Origin: a bacterium
GTDB taxonomy: Bacteria > Bacillota > Clostridia > Lachnospirales > Lachnospiraceae
Assembly: GCA_023667365.1 (NCBI GenBank)
Contig: JAMPAG010000017.1
Location: 1 to 41,975 of the forward strand
Direction: 5' to 3'
DNA length: 41,975 nt
A program made the position numbers and the translations under genes. The notes below the pieces were generated by a model, which did not search any database, had not been told where the DNA came from, and was given only the letters and a program-made list of their open reading frames with translations. Positions within the stretch are counted from its first letter, which is position 1, and each line of letters begins with the position of its first letter. Of this stretch, positions 1 through 7,807 are shown one piece after another.

Positions 1-74
1 AGAGGCTCTCCTTCTATGGAATTAGTGCGAATTATTTTTTCCTTTCAAGGCTGCGGTTTTCTGTCACGACTCAG

Positions 75-689
75 TCAGAGCATCCTCAAAAGCTGCACCA
101 GCTCATGCGGTTCATCTGCATCTGATGTGGTCTGTCTGGTGTCAAACTGTGAGAAACGGTTTGCTTTATAGAAAGTCAACAGTTTCTCCTCATTCTCTGC
201 TTCTAAAAATGTTACCATACCACCGCCCAAATACTGTATTTCCTTAATCTTATCCCATGCCAGTTTAATCAATTCTTCGCCAGTAATCTCTTTTCCTTCT
301 CTTTCTGAGAAGTTTTTTCCGAGCTGAGCGACCAGATACGCGGACATCGTATAGGTATCTGAACTTTCATCCAATTCACTGATACGCAGCAGCTTTCTTT
401 TCATCGTATTGCTTACCGTTTCTCCTCTTACTGTCAACGGTTTTAGTGCAATGGTAAAGTACCCAAGCAGCCGGACATCCTCGGCAGAAACTACAAGATA
501 TGTAACAGACTGGTTCTTCTTAGTAAACTCTATTGCGCTTTTCTTCAAAAATCGTTCAACATCCGGATTCTTCGGACAGGAAAAACCGGAAAGCAACTCA
601 TGAAGTGCTGGCTCTCCGGCTTCCTCATCATTCCCCAATGCTAAATATTCACGGATATTGACCGAAAAAAACTTATCACTTTCCGGCAT
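75..689 (-). CDS. GNAT-like acetyltransferase, probable toxin of a two-gene cassette
   Basis: The 204-residue protein ends in a segment that resembles the last part of the GNAT acetyltransferase fold: residues 159-179 run VTFLEAENEEKLLTFYKANRF-like, the pattern of a beta strand, an 'EN' turn and an FYxxxxF helix seen in GNAT enzymes. An earlier strand (GYFTIALKPL, 76-85) and an LVAQLGK segment (119-125) fit the acetyl-CoA-binding core. Its start overlaps the end of the upstream small gene by 14 bases, so translation is probably coupled. In known GNAT toxin-antitoxin pairs (TacT, AtaT families) the toxin acetylates aminoacyl-tRNA and the upstream partner neutralises it. That role is inferred here from gene order, not shown. 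The bases are visibly more A/T-rich than in the metabolic genes to the right, which suggests an acquired cassette. It could instead be an ordinary acetyltransferase. Confidence 0.75.
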   Translation of the reverse strand: MPESDKFFSVNIREYLALGNDEEAGEPALHELLSGFSCPKNPDVERFLKKSAIEFTKKNQSVTYLVVSAEDVRLLGYFTIALKPLTVRGETVSNTMKRKLLRISELDESSDTYTMSAYLVAQLGKNFSEREGKEITGEELIKLAWDKIKEIQYLGGGMVTFLEAENEEKLLTFYKANRFSQFDTRQTTSDADEPHELVQLLRML

Positions 690-876
690 TTCCCTTCTCC
701 TTCATCTTCCGCAGCCTCATCATTTCCCTTAATTCTGCTTCTCCCTTTATCTCTCTTGCGGCTACGGGTATATGAACAGGACGGTTTTGGGCAGATTCTT
801 CAATCGCATTGACAAACATCTCCACCTGCTCCTTGCCGGAAATGACAAAATTTTTCGTAATGCTCGAAGTTGCCAT
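676..876 (-). CDS. Small antitoxin-like protein paired with the GNAT gene
   Basis: A 66-residue protein. The ATG at 874-876 is chosen because a strong AGGAGG lies 8 bases upstream; the longer reading begins with an in-frame GTG that falls inside that spacer. The N-terminal half (ITKNFVISGKEQVEMF) is predicted to be strand plus helix. The C-terminal half is a charged helix (KGEAELREMMRLRKMKEK), a typical layout for a small DNA-binding or toxin-wrapping antitoxin. It precedes and overlaps the GNAT-like gene by 14 bases, the order expected of a toxin-antitoxin operon. I recognise it only as the usual upstream partner of such GNAT genes in Clostridia; the function is inferred. A TATAAT-like hexamer sits about 40 bases upstream of the RBS. 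Confidence 0.7.
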   Translation of the reverse strand: MATSSITKNFVISGKEQVEMFVNAIEESAQNRPVHIPVAAREIKGEAELREMMRLRKMKEKGNAGK

Positions 877-996
877 TAAAAACACCTCCTTCGTTAGTAT
901 AGCTCATCTTTGATTATACATACTTTCTCTCTATCTACATTTTATTATCTGACGACAGTTAATGCAACAAAATTTTCATGAACTTTTTATAAGCAT

Positions 997-2415
997 CTAT
1001 TTGCTGCTTTTCAGCCTTCTTCTTGTCAGCCGCCTTTTCAGCGCCTTAAAGTTCGGCGGCAGGATCGGATACAGGTAGCAGCGCCCCGCAAAGGTCTTAT
1101 TTGTCGCAAGCGCAAGGATCGTGATTACCACGCCGATGATATAACCGGGCAGGTCGAACAGCGCCGTTAAGATCAGCGTCAGGATACGCATAAATTTCAT
1201 CGCATAATCCAGCTCGTAATTGGACTGCGTATAATTGGCGATCGCCACAAACGCCATATATAAAATGACTTCTGTATTAAACCATCCGGATTCGACGGAA
1301 AACTCGCCGAGCACAAGACCCGCCATGACGCTTAACGGCGTACTTAACATGGACGGCGTATGCACCGCCGCCAGTCTTAGCCCGTCGATCGCAAGTTCTA
1401 AGATCAAAAACTGCCAGAAAATCGGGATATTGGCGTCCTCTTTCATCTGGATAAACGCAAAGGTCTCCGGGATCCAGTCCGGATGTTCCATGAGCAGCAG
1501 ATAGGTCGGCGTCAGCAAAAACGTAAAGATTGCGATGATCCATCTTGTCAGCCGCAGATACGTTCCGGTGATCGGCGGAAAATAATAATCGTCCGCATCC
1601 TCCATCAGATCAAAGATCGTTGCCGGAAAAATCATCGCCGACGGGGAATTATCCACGAGCACGACGATATTTCCCTCCAGAATCTGCGCGGAAGCCGTGT
1701 CAGGGCGCTCCGTAAAACGGAACTTCGGAAACGGATTCACCCAGCTATGGTGATAGAGACATTCCGCAAGGCTCTCCTGATTCATCGTCAGCGCGTCCAC
1801 CTCCAGCTCGGCGATGCGCGTACGAATCTTATTTAGCAATTTTTTATCCACGCGCGAATTCATATAGCAGAGCACAATATCCGTGTGCGAGGTCTCCCCC
1901 GCCGTACACATTTCCATGCATAGATCCGTGCTGCGGATACGCCGTCTGATTAACGCCGTATTAAAGACGATCGTTTCCACGAAACCGTCCTTAGAACCGC
2001 GCAGCGCCTTATCTTTTTCCGGCTCTCCGACGTCGCGCGCCGGATACGTACGCGAATCAATTAAGATCGCTTTGTCATAGCCGTCGATCATCAGCGCGAA
2101 TACGCCGCTTAAAATCATCGTCTCGATCTTCTGTTTATCATCGGATAAATCCGCCTCGACATAGGGCATTTTTTCTTTCATCATTCCCCACGCGTCGGCA
2201 GGCAGTTCGTCCTCCTTGATGTCCAAAAAATACTGGAGCATTTTCTGCATCATTTCATCCTTACAGAATCCGTCGATAAAGAAAAAGATCGCGTCCCTGC
2301 CGCCGATCTTGATCGTCCGGTAAAGCACGTCAAAGCTCACGCCGATTCCCAGCTTTTTTTTGAAATACAGGATGTTCTCGTTAATATTGGTGCTGATCTT
2401 TCGATTATCAGGCAT
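997..2415 (-). CDS. spoVAF: Stage V sporulation protein AF (GerA-family spore membrane protein)
   Basis: The 472-residue protein belongs to the GerA A-subunit family. It has a long soluble N-terminal domain (about 1-285) and then a membrane domain with several hydrophobic segments (about 287-309, 330-350, 360-385, 405-440). The opening (KISTNINENILYFKK, then GVSFDVLYRTIKIGGRDA) and the FFIDGF segment match SpoVAF rather than the GerKA/GerBA receptors, and the length fits (SpoVAF is just under 500 residues). SpoVAF acts in the spore inner membrane during germination. Here it stands apart from other spoVA genes, directly behind dut (84-base gap). A clear GAAGGAGG ribosome binding site precedes the ATG. 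The C-terminus is strongly basic (KRRLTRRRLKSSK). A stand-alone GerA-type receptor subunit is the alternative. Confidence 0.85.
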   Translation of the reverse strand: MPDNRKISTNINENILYFKKKLGIGVSFDVLYRTIKIGGRDAIFFFIDGFCKDEMMQKMLQYFLDIKEDELPADAWGMMKEKMPYVEADLSDDKQKIETMILSGVFALMIDGYDKAILIDSRTYPARDVGEPEKDKALRGSKDGFVETIVFNTALIRRRIRSTDLCMEMCTAGETSHTDIVLCYMNSRVDKKLLNKIRTRIAELEVDALTMNQESLAECLYHHSWVNPFPKFRFTERPDTASAQILEGNIVVLVDNSPSAMIFPATIFDLMEDADDYYFPPITGTYLRLTRWIIAIFTFLLTPTYLLLMEHPDWIPETFAFIQMKEDANIPIFWQFLILELAIDGLRLAAVHTPSMLSTPLSVMAGLVLGEFSVESGWFNTEVILYMAFVAIANYTQSNYELDYAMKFMRILTLILTALFDLPGYIIGVVITILALATNKTFAGRCYLYPILPPNFKALKRRLTRRRLKSSK

Positions 2416-2499
2416 AAAAAATAAGACCTCCTTCTTCCGGGCTTTTTAGGAAAGAATTGCCGGAAAAGAAGCCTTTTATACTTTTTTACATAAGAATCT

Positions 2500-2934
2500 T
2501 TAAGATTTTCCCGTTGTGCCAAACCCGCCGCGGTCCGCGCCGCTTAAATGCTCCACCGCGTCAAACTGAATGCGCGGCTGGTTCTCCATGATACGGAACT
2601 GACAAATACGGTCATTGACATGAATTTCCGTGTCGCGCAGCGCGTACGCGGGCATAAACCACTGATCGTTGTCCCCGCAATAGCTGCCGTCCACCACGCC
2701 CTGATGATTCGGCTGTATGATCCCGAAATTCTTAAACGTCGAACTGCGCGGAACGATGTGCGCCTCATATCCCGCCGGCAGTTCCATCGCCACGCCGAGC
2801 GGGATCAGCTTAAACTCGCCCGCTTTCATCTTAACGTCCTCCGCGGCGCGCAGATCGATCCAGTCGGATTTTCCGTCAATATAATCGAGTTTCTGAATCG
2901 CATCCGTAAAATATTTAATCTTGATTGTTTCCAT
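2500..2934 (-). CDS. dut: dUTP diphosphatase
   Basis: A 144-residue trimeric-type dUTPase, which hydrolyses dUTP to dUMP and pyrophosphate, keeping uracil out of DNA and supplying dUMP for thymidylate. All five family motifs are visible in order: DWIDLRA (motif 1, about residue 25), [11 protein letters not shown] (2, about 62), [13 protein letters not shown] (3, about 76, with the catalytic Asp and the Tyr that stacks on uracil), ICQFRI (4, about 110) and RGGFGTTG (5, at the C-terminus). The length is typical. It follows nrdG after 78 bases on the same strand, which groups deoxynucleotide synthesis with dUTP clean-up. Confidence 0.95.
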   Translation of the reverse strand: METIKIKYFTDAIQKLDYIDGKSDWIDLRAAEDVKMKAGEFKLIPLGVAMELPAGYEAHIVPRSSTFKNFGIIQPNHQGVVDGSYCGDNDQWFMPAYALRDTEIHVNDRICQFRIMENQPRIQFDAVEHLSGADRGGFGTTGKS

Positions 2935-3012
2935 CGCAGTTTTTCTCCATCTGATTTCTACAGAAATTTTTTGTGACTTGAAAGAGTTTCCATAGGAAAC
3001 TTCGCGATTTTC

Positions 3013-3522
3013 CTACCTGTAATTCCCGCAGTACAATACCGGTCGGCGCGCGTTTCCCGATCGCAGCGTCGCCTGCACGTTGATGACGCGCTGGTTGCTG
3101 CTTCCCTTCCAAAGAAGCTTATGATCTTTTTTATCCGCCTCAAACTCTCCGTCCACAAGCACATCAAGCTGCGCGACGATCGCATCCTGATACAGATTTT
3201 CCCAAAGTTCGCCCGTGTAAAGCCAGATTGTTTTCTGTGGATAACGCTCCTTGATCTCACGGATCAGTTTCCGCACATCCGCTTTATTCGCCGGATGCAG
3301 GGGATCGCCGCCCGAAAACGTGACGCCCGCGATATAGGGCTTGTCAAGCGCCTCAAACAATTCCTGTTTTACCGCGTCGTCAAAAGGCAGTCCGCCGTTT
3401 GCATCCCATGTCGCAGGATTCTGACATTCCTTACAGCAGTGATCGCACCCCGCAACCCATAACACAACGCGCAGACCGTCGCCGTTTAGCATGTCATCCT
3501 TTGTAATATTATGATACCTCAT
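3013..3522 (-). CDS. nrdG: Anaerobic ribonucleotide reductase activating enzyme (radical SAM)
   Basis: The 169-residue radical-SAM activase installs the glycyl radical on NrdD. The [4Fe-4S] cluster motif CxxxCxxC is formed by Cys26, Cys30 and Cys33 in GCDHCCKECQNP, and the AdoMet-binding FSGGDPL follows at about residue 88. The gene starts 30 bases after the end of nrdD on the same strand, the usual operon arrangement. The small size is typical of NrdG compared with longer PFL-activase-like homologues. Confidence 0.95.
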   Translation of the reverse strand: MRYHNITKDDMLNGDGLRVVLWVAGCDHCCKECQNPATWDANGGLPFDDAVKQELFEALDKPYIAGVTFSGGDPLHPANKADVRKLIREIKERYPQKTIWLYTGELWENLYQDAIVAQLDVLVDGEFEADKKDHKLLWKGSSNQRVINVQATLRSGNARRPVLYCGNYR

Positions 3523-3552
3523 GTTGAAGCTTCTCCCATTGTATGATTATCG

Positions 3553-5742
3553 CTACATACTCTTCCGATCCTTGATCTCCGCCATTTTCGGATCGTTTAA
3601 GCGGCTGTCCCCGTGGACGCGGGAATAGGCGAGATAGCCGTTCATCCGGTCGATTTTCGTTAAATTCTTGCTCCCGCAGACCGGGCACACATCCATATCG
3701 AGCTCCTCATGTCCGCAGTCGTCGCAATAGGCAAGCGATAAATTCACACCCTCGTACAATCCCATATCCATAGCGCGGCGGATGAGCGTTTTGATCGCTT
3801 CCACATTATAGTCGATCGGATATTTGACATACTGAATCTTTCCGCCGTTGGAAAGCTCCCAGAAACGGTATTCCAGATCCTGTTTTTCGATCGGCGTAAT
3901 ATCCTCGGAAACATGACAGTGGAAACTGTTGCTGACATATTCCCGGTCGGAAACGCCCTCAATGATGCCGTATTTCGCACGGAACTGCTTGACCTGAAGA
4001 CCGCAGAGATTCTCTGCAGGCGTCCCGTAAATGGCATAAAGATTCCCATCCTCTTCCTTAAATTCATTGATCTTTGCATTGATATGCTCCAGCACTTCAA
4101 GCGCAAACTGTCCGTCTTCAACGAGCGACTTCCCGTTATAAAGCATTTGCAGTTCGTTAAACGCCGTGATGCCGAAGCTTGCCGTCGCTGATTTTAAGAG
4201 CGGTTTGATCTTATCCCGCAGTCCGAGGTTTCCGCCCAAAAAGCCGCCCTCGCAGTAGGCAAGCGGATTGGTGGAGGCACGCATTTCACCCAGATACGCA
4301 TAGGTTCTGATATGAAGCTGACGGATCAGGTTCAGATAATAGTCAAGCACCTCATAAAAATCCCTGCTCTCCTGCCTTGCTTTCGCCAGAATCATCGGCA
4401 GATGTAACGATACGGCTCCGACGTTAAAACGTCCGACAAACACGGGAACATCCTTCTCGTCCGCCGGATGCATCCCGCCCCGCTCATACCATGGCGATAA
4501 AAAGGCACGACATCCCATCGGCGAGATCACCTTTCCGTACTGCTTATACATGCTTGCCACATACCCTTTTCCGGTCAGGCTCAGCCAGTCGGGATACATC
4601 GTCTTTGACGAACAACGTACGCCCGCCTCAAAGACGTCCTCCAGTTCCTTCCCGCGCCCGTGCAGATTTTCATCGTATAAAAAGACGATCTTCGGGAACA
4701 GCACCGGCTTTTTGCATTCTTTTTTTCCCTGACCGCCCCGCCGCACGTCCAGCAGCGTAATCGTTGCCAGCTTCTCGAACGGCTTTGTGCCAAGTCCCGC
4801 CGTCACCGTGATGAACGGGTAATCGCCGCGGCTGCTCGCAACGGTGTTGAATTTGTATTCCCAGCCCTGGAAGCCCTGCTCAAAATCGCGCTTTAAGTCT
4901 TTTAACGCCTCCTCTTCCGCACGTTCCTGCGCGATACCGAGCGCCGTATATTTATCCATATATTTCTCATAAGATTTCTCCGCATAAGGCGCTAAGATCT
5001 TATCGACCTCCGGCACGGTAAAACCGCCGTACTGCTGGCTTGCCGCGCTCAATACAATATCGCCGATCACGTCGAACGCCACATCCAGCGTCTTCGGTTC
5101 ATTGTACCAGATATTGCCCATCTCAAAGCCGCCTTTTAACACGTTTGCAACATTAAACAGACAACAGTTCATCGTATCCCGCCTTGCACTCATATCATGC
5201 ACATAAATATAGCCGTCGCGGCACGCCTGAATTTCTTCCGTCGTCATAAAAAACTTCTGGTACAGTTCCTTATTAAATTGATTGAAGATCAGACTGCGCT
5301 TGGTAGATACGAGCGCGGAATCCGTGTTGGCGTTCTCTTTATCGCCGACATACATGATGGACTGGCTCTTTTTATATACCTCATCCATCATACGCACAAA
5401 ATCCTGCTTATAATTGCGGTAATCGCGATAGCTCTTGGCAACGATGGGCTTTACCTGCTCTAAGGCGCTCTCCACAATATTATGCATGACCGGGATTGGG
5501 ATTAAATCTTTGTCAATTTCATCCACCTTATCGACCACATATTGGCAGATCTGACGATTCTCCTCCTCGGAAAATTTCGTCAGCGCGCGGTACGCGGACT
5601 TGCCGACCGCATCAATGACCTTCTGCACATTAAACGCTTCCGTGCTGCCGTCCTTCTTAATGACCTTCACGTCTCTCTTCGTTGTAAAAAGGGAACGATA
5701 ATCCGTCTGCTCCTGCTCCATTGTCTCATTGGTACTGCCCAT
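3553..5742 (-). CDS. nrdD: Anaerobic (class III) ribonucleoside-triphosphate reductase
   Basis: The 729-residue catalytic subunit reduces ribonucleoside triphosphates to deoxy forms under anaerobiosis, using a glycyl radical made by NrdG. An N-terminal ATP-cone (about 25-115, beginning VKVIKKDGSTEAFNVQKV) gives allosteric control. The C-terminal zinc site is Cys673/Cys676 and Cys686/Cys689 (CDDC...CPVC). The glycyl-radical loop is RMNGYLAYS with Gly702. The ATG at 5740-5742 is preferred to an upstream in-frame TTG (5758-5760) because a GGGGAGG ribosome binding site lies 9 bases before it. It is followed by nrdG. Its promoter contains an NrdR-type box (5798-5813), so repression by NrdR when dATP/ATP is high is expected. 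Confidence 0.97.
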   Translation of the reverse strand: MGSTNETMEQEQTDYRSLFTTKRDVKVIKKDGSTEAFNVQKVIDAVGKSAYRALTKFSEEENRQICQYVVDKVDEIDKDLIPIPVMHNIVESALEQVKPIVAKSYRDYRNYKQDFVRMMDEVYKKSQSIMYVGDKENANTDSALVSTKRSLIFNQFNKELYQKFFMTTEEIQACRDGYIYVHDMSARRDTMNCCLFNVANVLKGGFEMGNIWYNEPKTLDVAFDVIGDIVLSAASQQYGGFTVPEVDKILAPYAEKSYEKYMDKYTALGIAQERAEEEALKDLKRDFEQGFQGWEYKFNTVASSRGDYPFITVTAGLGTKPFEKLATITLLDVRRGGQGKKECKKPVLFPKIVFLYDENLHGRGKELEDVFEAGVRCSSKTMYPDWLSLTGKGYVASMYKQYGKVISPMGCRAFLSPWYERGGMHPADEKDVPVFVGRFNVGAVSLHLPMILAKARQESRDFYEVLDYYLNLIRQLHIRTYAYLGEMRASTNPLAYCEGGFLGGNLGLRDKIKPLLKSATASFGITAFNELQMLYNGKSLVEDGQFALEVLEHINAKINEFKEEDGNLYAIYGTPAENLCGLQVKQFRAKYGIIEGVSDREYVSNSFHCHVSEDITPIEKQDLEYRFWELSNGGKIQYVKYPIDYNVEAIKTLIRRAMDMGLYEGVNLSLAYCDDCGHEELDMDVCPVCGSKNLTKIDRMNGYLAYSRVHGDSRLNDPKMAEIKDRKSM

Positions 5743-5790
5743 GTCCGTTTTCCTCCCCAACCTCTGTGGCTCATGCGTTCCGTCTGTTTA

Positions 5791-5819
5791 CATAAAACCA
5801 CAACATCTAGTGTCGTCAA
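5791..5819 (-). promoter_or_regulatory. nrdD promoter with embedded NrdR-like box
   Basis: On the minus strand a TTGACG -35 (5814-5819) and a TTTATG -10 (5791-5796) are separated by exactly 17 bases. The spacer is filled by ACACTAGATGTTGTGG (5798-5813), which closely fits the known NrdR box consensus (ACAC, A/T-rich centre, TTGTGT). A repressor bound there would block RNA polymerase directly. NrdR boxes usually occur in pairs. A second convincing copy is not seen; the nearest candidate is an A/T-rich palindrome around 5822-5838 that matches poorly. Confidence 0.7.
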
Positions 5820-5868
5820 GATTAAGTATATACAACTTATTCCATCGTGTCAACGGATTCTTTTCATC

Positions 5869-6861
5869 TTAAGTCCCATACTGCGCCAGTATTTGTTTCA
5901 GGAACACCCGGTATTCTTCCGCCACATGCGCGGGCGCTTCCACCCGCACGCCGGTGCCGAGTCCCGCGAGCCATCCGAAAAACTGATTGCTCACCATGAT
6001 CGGCACGGAGATCGTAAAATGTCCGTCCGGCTGTCTGCGGAGCATGACGTCTTTTCCGAACCGGTCAAACACAACGCCGCTGTATGTCTCATCAAAGCAA
6101 AGCGTCACAAATTCCTCCGTTCCCGCAAACATGCGGAATGTTTTTTTACAGTACGCTGCCGGATCAAACGCCTGGTACGCCTCCTGTCCTTTTCTCTCTT
6201 CGTCAAGCTGCCTGATCCGATGCATGCGATCCACCCGGTAATGCTTGATCTTGTCCGCCTCGTCATCATAGGCGATCAGATAATAACAGTCGTCGTTCCA
6301 CGTCAGCGCCCAAGGACTGACCTCGTATGTTTTTCCGCCCCGCCGCAGGCGTTCTTTTTTATCCGGCGTCATTTCCAGATACTGGAACGCAATCATCCGA
6401 CCGCAGTCGATCGCGCGGTAAATGTCATCCACCAGATAATAAATGCTCTCGTTTTCCGTTTTGACGCGGTTTACGACGAACACCTGACGCTGGAGCTGTC
6501 TTGCCTCGTACACGCTTGCGAACCCTTCCAGTTTTTTGATGAACTCCCGCGATTTTTTTAACGTAATAAATTTCGACGACTGCACCAGATCGACGAGCAG
6601 TTTTAATTCGGGAAGTTCAAATTCCCGCTCGGCAAGATAGTAACCGCCCCCCTTTTTAGCGCGGTTTAAGATAATATCATAGCCGAAATCCCGCAGCACT
6701 TCGATGTCGGCATAAACGGTCTTGCGCTCCGCGCAGATGTCCTGTTCGGCAAGATAGGCAATGATCTCCTGCGTCGTGACCGGATGCGTCTCGTCGGAAC
6801 GCTCCTTCAACAGTTTTAAGAGATATAAGATTTTTGCTTTTTGCTGCTCTGATTTCGGCAT
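5869..6861 (-). CDS. WYL-domain transcriptional regulator (YafY type)
   Basis: 330 residues. The N-terminal winged helix-turn-helix (about 8-70: KAKILYLLKLL, TTQEIIAYLAE, RKTVYADIEVLRDFG) is the DeoR/HTH_11 type. The WYL domain follows at about 140-215, with SPWALTWNDDCYYLIAYD carrying the W/Y/L-like residues and the conserved basic stretch HYRVDRMHRI. WYL proteins sense nucleic-acid or nucleotide ligands and control genes for DNA stress and phage defence. The start at 6859-6861 is chosen because GGGAGGG lies 7 bases upstream and a transcription terminator (6902-6930) lies between it and the longer reading. It faces away from nrdD with its 3' end next to the nrdD promoter; its target is unknown. 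Confidence 0.88.
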   Translation of the reverse strand: MPKSEQQKAKILYLLKLLKERSDETHPVTTQEIIAYLAEQDICAERKTVYADIEVLRDFGYDIILNRAKKGGGYYLAEREFELPELKLLVDLVQSSKFITLKKSREFIKKLEGFASVYEARQLQRQVFVVNRVKTENESIYYLVDDIYRAIDCGRMIAFQYLEMTPDKKERLRRGGKTYEVSPWALTWNDDCYYLIAYDDEADKIKHYRVDRMHRIRQLDEERKGQEAYQAFDPAAYCKKTFRMFAGTEEFVTLCFDETYSGVVFDRFGKDVMLRRQPDGHFTISVPIMVSNQFFGWLAGLGTGVRVEAPAHVAEEYRVFLKQILAQYGT

Positions 6862-6901
6862 GTCCGCCCTCCCTGGTCTTTTCTTTTCCCTATAAGAATT
6901 C

Positions 6902-6948
6902 AAAAAAGCACCCTTATGAACGGGTGCTTTGCGCATCCTAAGGGTGCT
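6902..6948 (-). terminator. Rho-independent terminator after the small membrane-protein gene
   Basis: On the minus strand the stem AAAGCACCC/GGGTGCTTT (6922-6930 with 6905-6913, 8-base loop) is followed by a run of T. A second upstream copy of the 5' arm (AGCACCCTTA, 6939-6948) can pair perfectly over 10 bases with 6907-6916. Two mutually exclusive hairpins therefore share the same 3' arm and U-tract. It separates the 60-residue membrane-protein gene from the WYL regulator. Confidence 0.75.
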
Positions 6949-6995
6949 CTCCTTTCCGCCTGTTTCCGCGAAATCCCGTGCTTCGCAGTCCGCTG

Positions 6996-7178
6996 TCAAT
7001 GATTGGAAGCATTCTGACCTTCCCCGGTCTGTTCCTTTGTCTCTGCGGCAGCCTTTGCCGCCTTTTTCTTATTCCATGTGAGTCCGCAGAAAATACCGAC
7101 TCCCGCAACCGCGGCATACACAATCAATACAAGCACATAGCTAAAGAACATTCTGAAAAATTCAACCAGATTACCCAC
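6996..7178 (-). CDS. Small single-pass membrane protein of unknown function
   Basis: 60 residues, starting at GTG, with GAGGGG about 10 bases upstream. Residues 8-34 form one strongly hydrophobic helix (FFRMFFSYVLVLIVYAAVAG), followed by a basic NKKKAAKAAAETKEQ tail rich in Lys/Ala/Glu that should lie in the cytoplasm. It lies on the same strand as rnhA, 124 bases downstream of it, and ends at a good terminator. The coding potential is supported by its clean hydrophobic/basic partition and terminator placement. No family function is recognised. Confidence 0.6.
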   Translation of the reverse strand: MGNLVEFFRMFFSYVLVLIVYAAVAGVGIFCGLTWNKKKAAKAAAETKEQTGEGQNASNH

Positions 7179-7302
7179 GCTCCGTCATCCCCTCTCCATG
7201 TGTTATGCGGTCTGACGTTCACTGCCGCGCGATCCGGATACCCGCCGGGACATCCTCTTTTCTTCTTCCGCGCAAAACATTGACCGCTCTTTTCATAGCA
7301 TA

Positions 7303-7782
7303 TCATTCCGCCGGCAAATCGTCAAGCAGATTCGTCCCGTCTGCCGCCGTGGTCGCAAGAACGTCGCACCGCTCGTTCTCGGGATGTCCCGCATGTCCCT
7401 TCACCCACACATAGGACACCTGATGCGGCTTTGCTGCCTCCAGCAGGCGCTTCCACAGATCCACGTTTTTCACCGGCTGCTTCTGACTGTTACGCCACCC
7501 GCTTTTTAACCAGCTCCCGATCCAGTTTTGGTTAAACGCATCGGTCAGATATTTGGAATCGGAATAAAGCGTCACCTCACACGGCCTTGTGAGCGCCTCC
7601 AGTCCAACGATCGCCGCCATCAGCTCCATGCGGTTGTTCGTTGTTTTTTTATAGCCCGCGCTGTGTTCCCGCTCATGAACGGTTCCGTTTTTGTCCACAA
7701 AACGCAGCAGCGTCCCATATCCCCCCGGACCGTCCGGATTCCCTCTTGCCGCGCCGTCCGTATAAATCGTTACTTTCATCAT
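7303..7782 (-). CDS. rnhA: Ribonuclease HI
   Basis: The 159-residue type 1 RNase H degrades the RNA strand of RNA:DNA hybrids (R-loops, primers). The four catalytic acidic residues are visible: Asp in YTDGAARGNPDGPGG (about 9), Glu in NNRMEL (about 53), Asp in LYSDSKY (about 74) and Asp in NERCDVLA (about 140). The catalytic-loop His (GHAGHPENE) precedes the last one. It follows the MutS-like gene after 25 bases on the same strand, so the two are probably co-transcribed. Two adjacent ATG codons begin the frame; either could be used. Confidence 0.95.
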   Translation of the reverse strand: MMKVTIYTDGAARGNPDGPGGYGTLLRFVDKNGTVHEREHSAGYKKTTNNRMELMAAIVGLEALTRPCEVTLYSDSKYLTDAFNQNWIGSWLKSGWRNSQKQPVKNVDLWKRLLEAAKPHQVSYVWVKGHAGHPENERCDVLATTAADGTNLLDDLPAE

Positions 7783-7807
7783 GAATTACCATACCCTTCT
7801 TCTCACG

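Noticed and set aside
2416..2499. Hairpin in the dut-spoVAF gap that might hide the spoVAF ribosome binding site
   Set aside because: The pairing CTTCTTTTCCGG/CCGGAAGAAG needs a bulge and is not convincing without a folding calculation.
5542..6561. 339-codon plus-strand frame opposite nrdD and the WYL regulator
   Set aside because: Antisense shadow; both minus-strand genes have full family motifs and the frame crosses the nrdD promoter.
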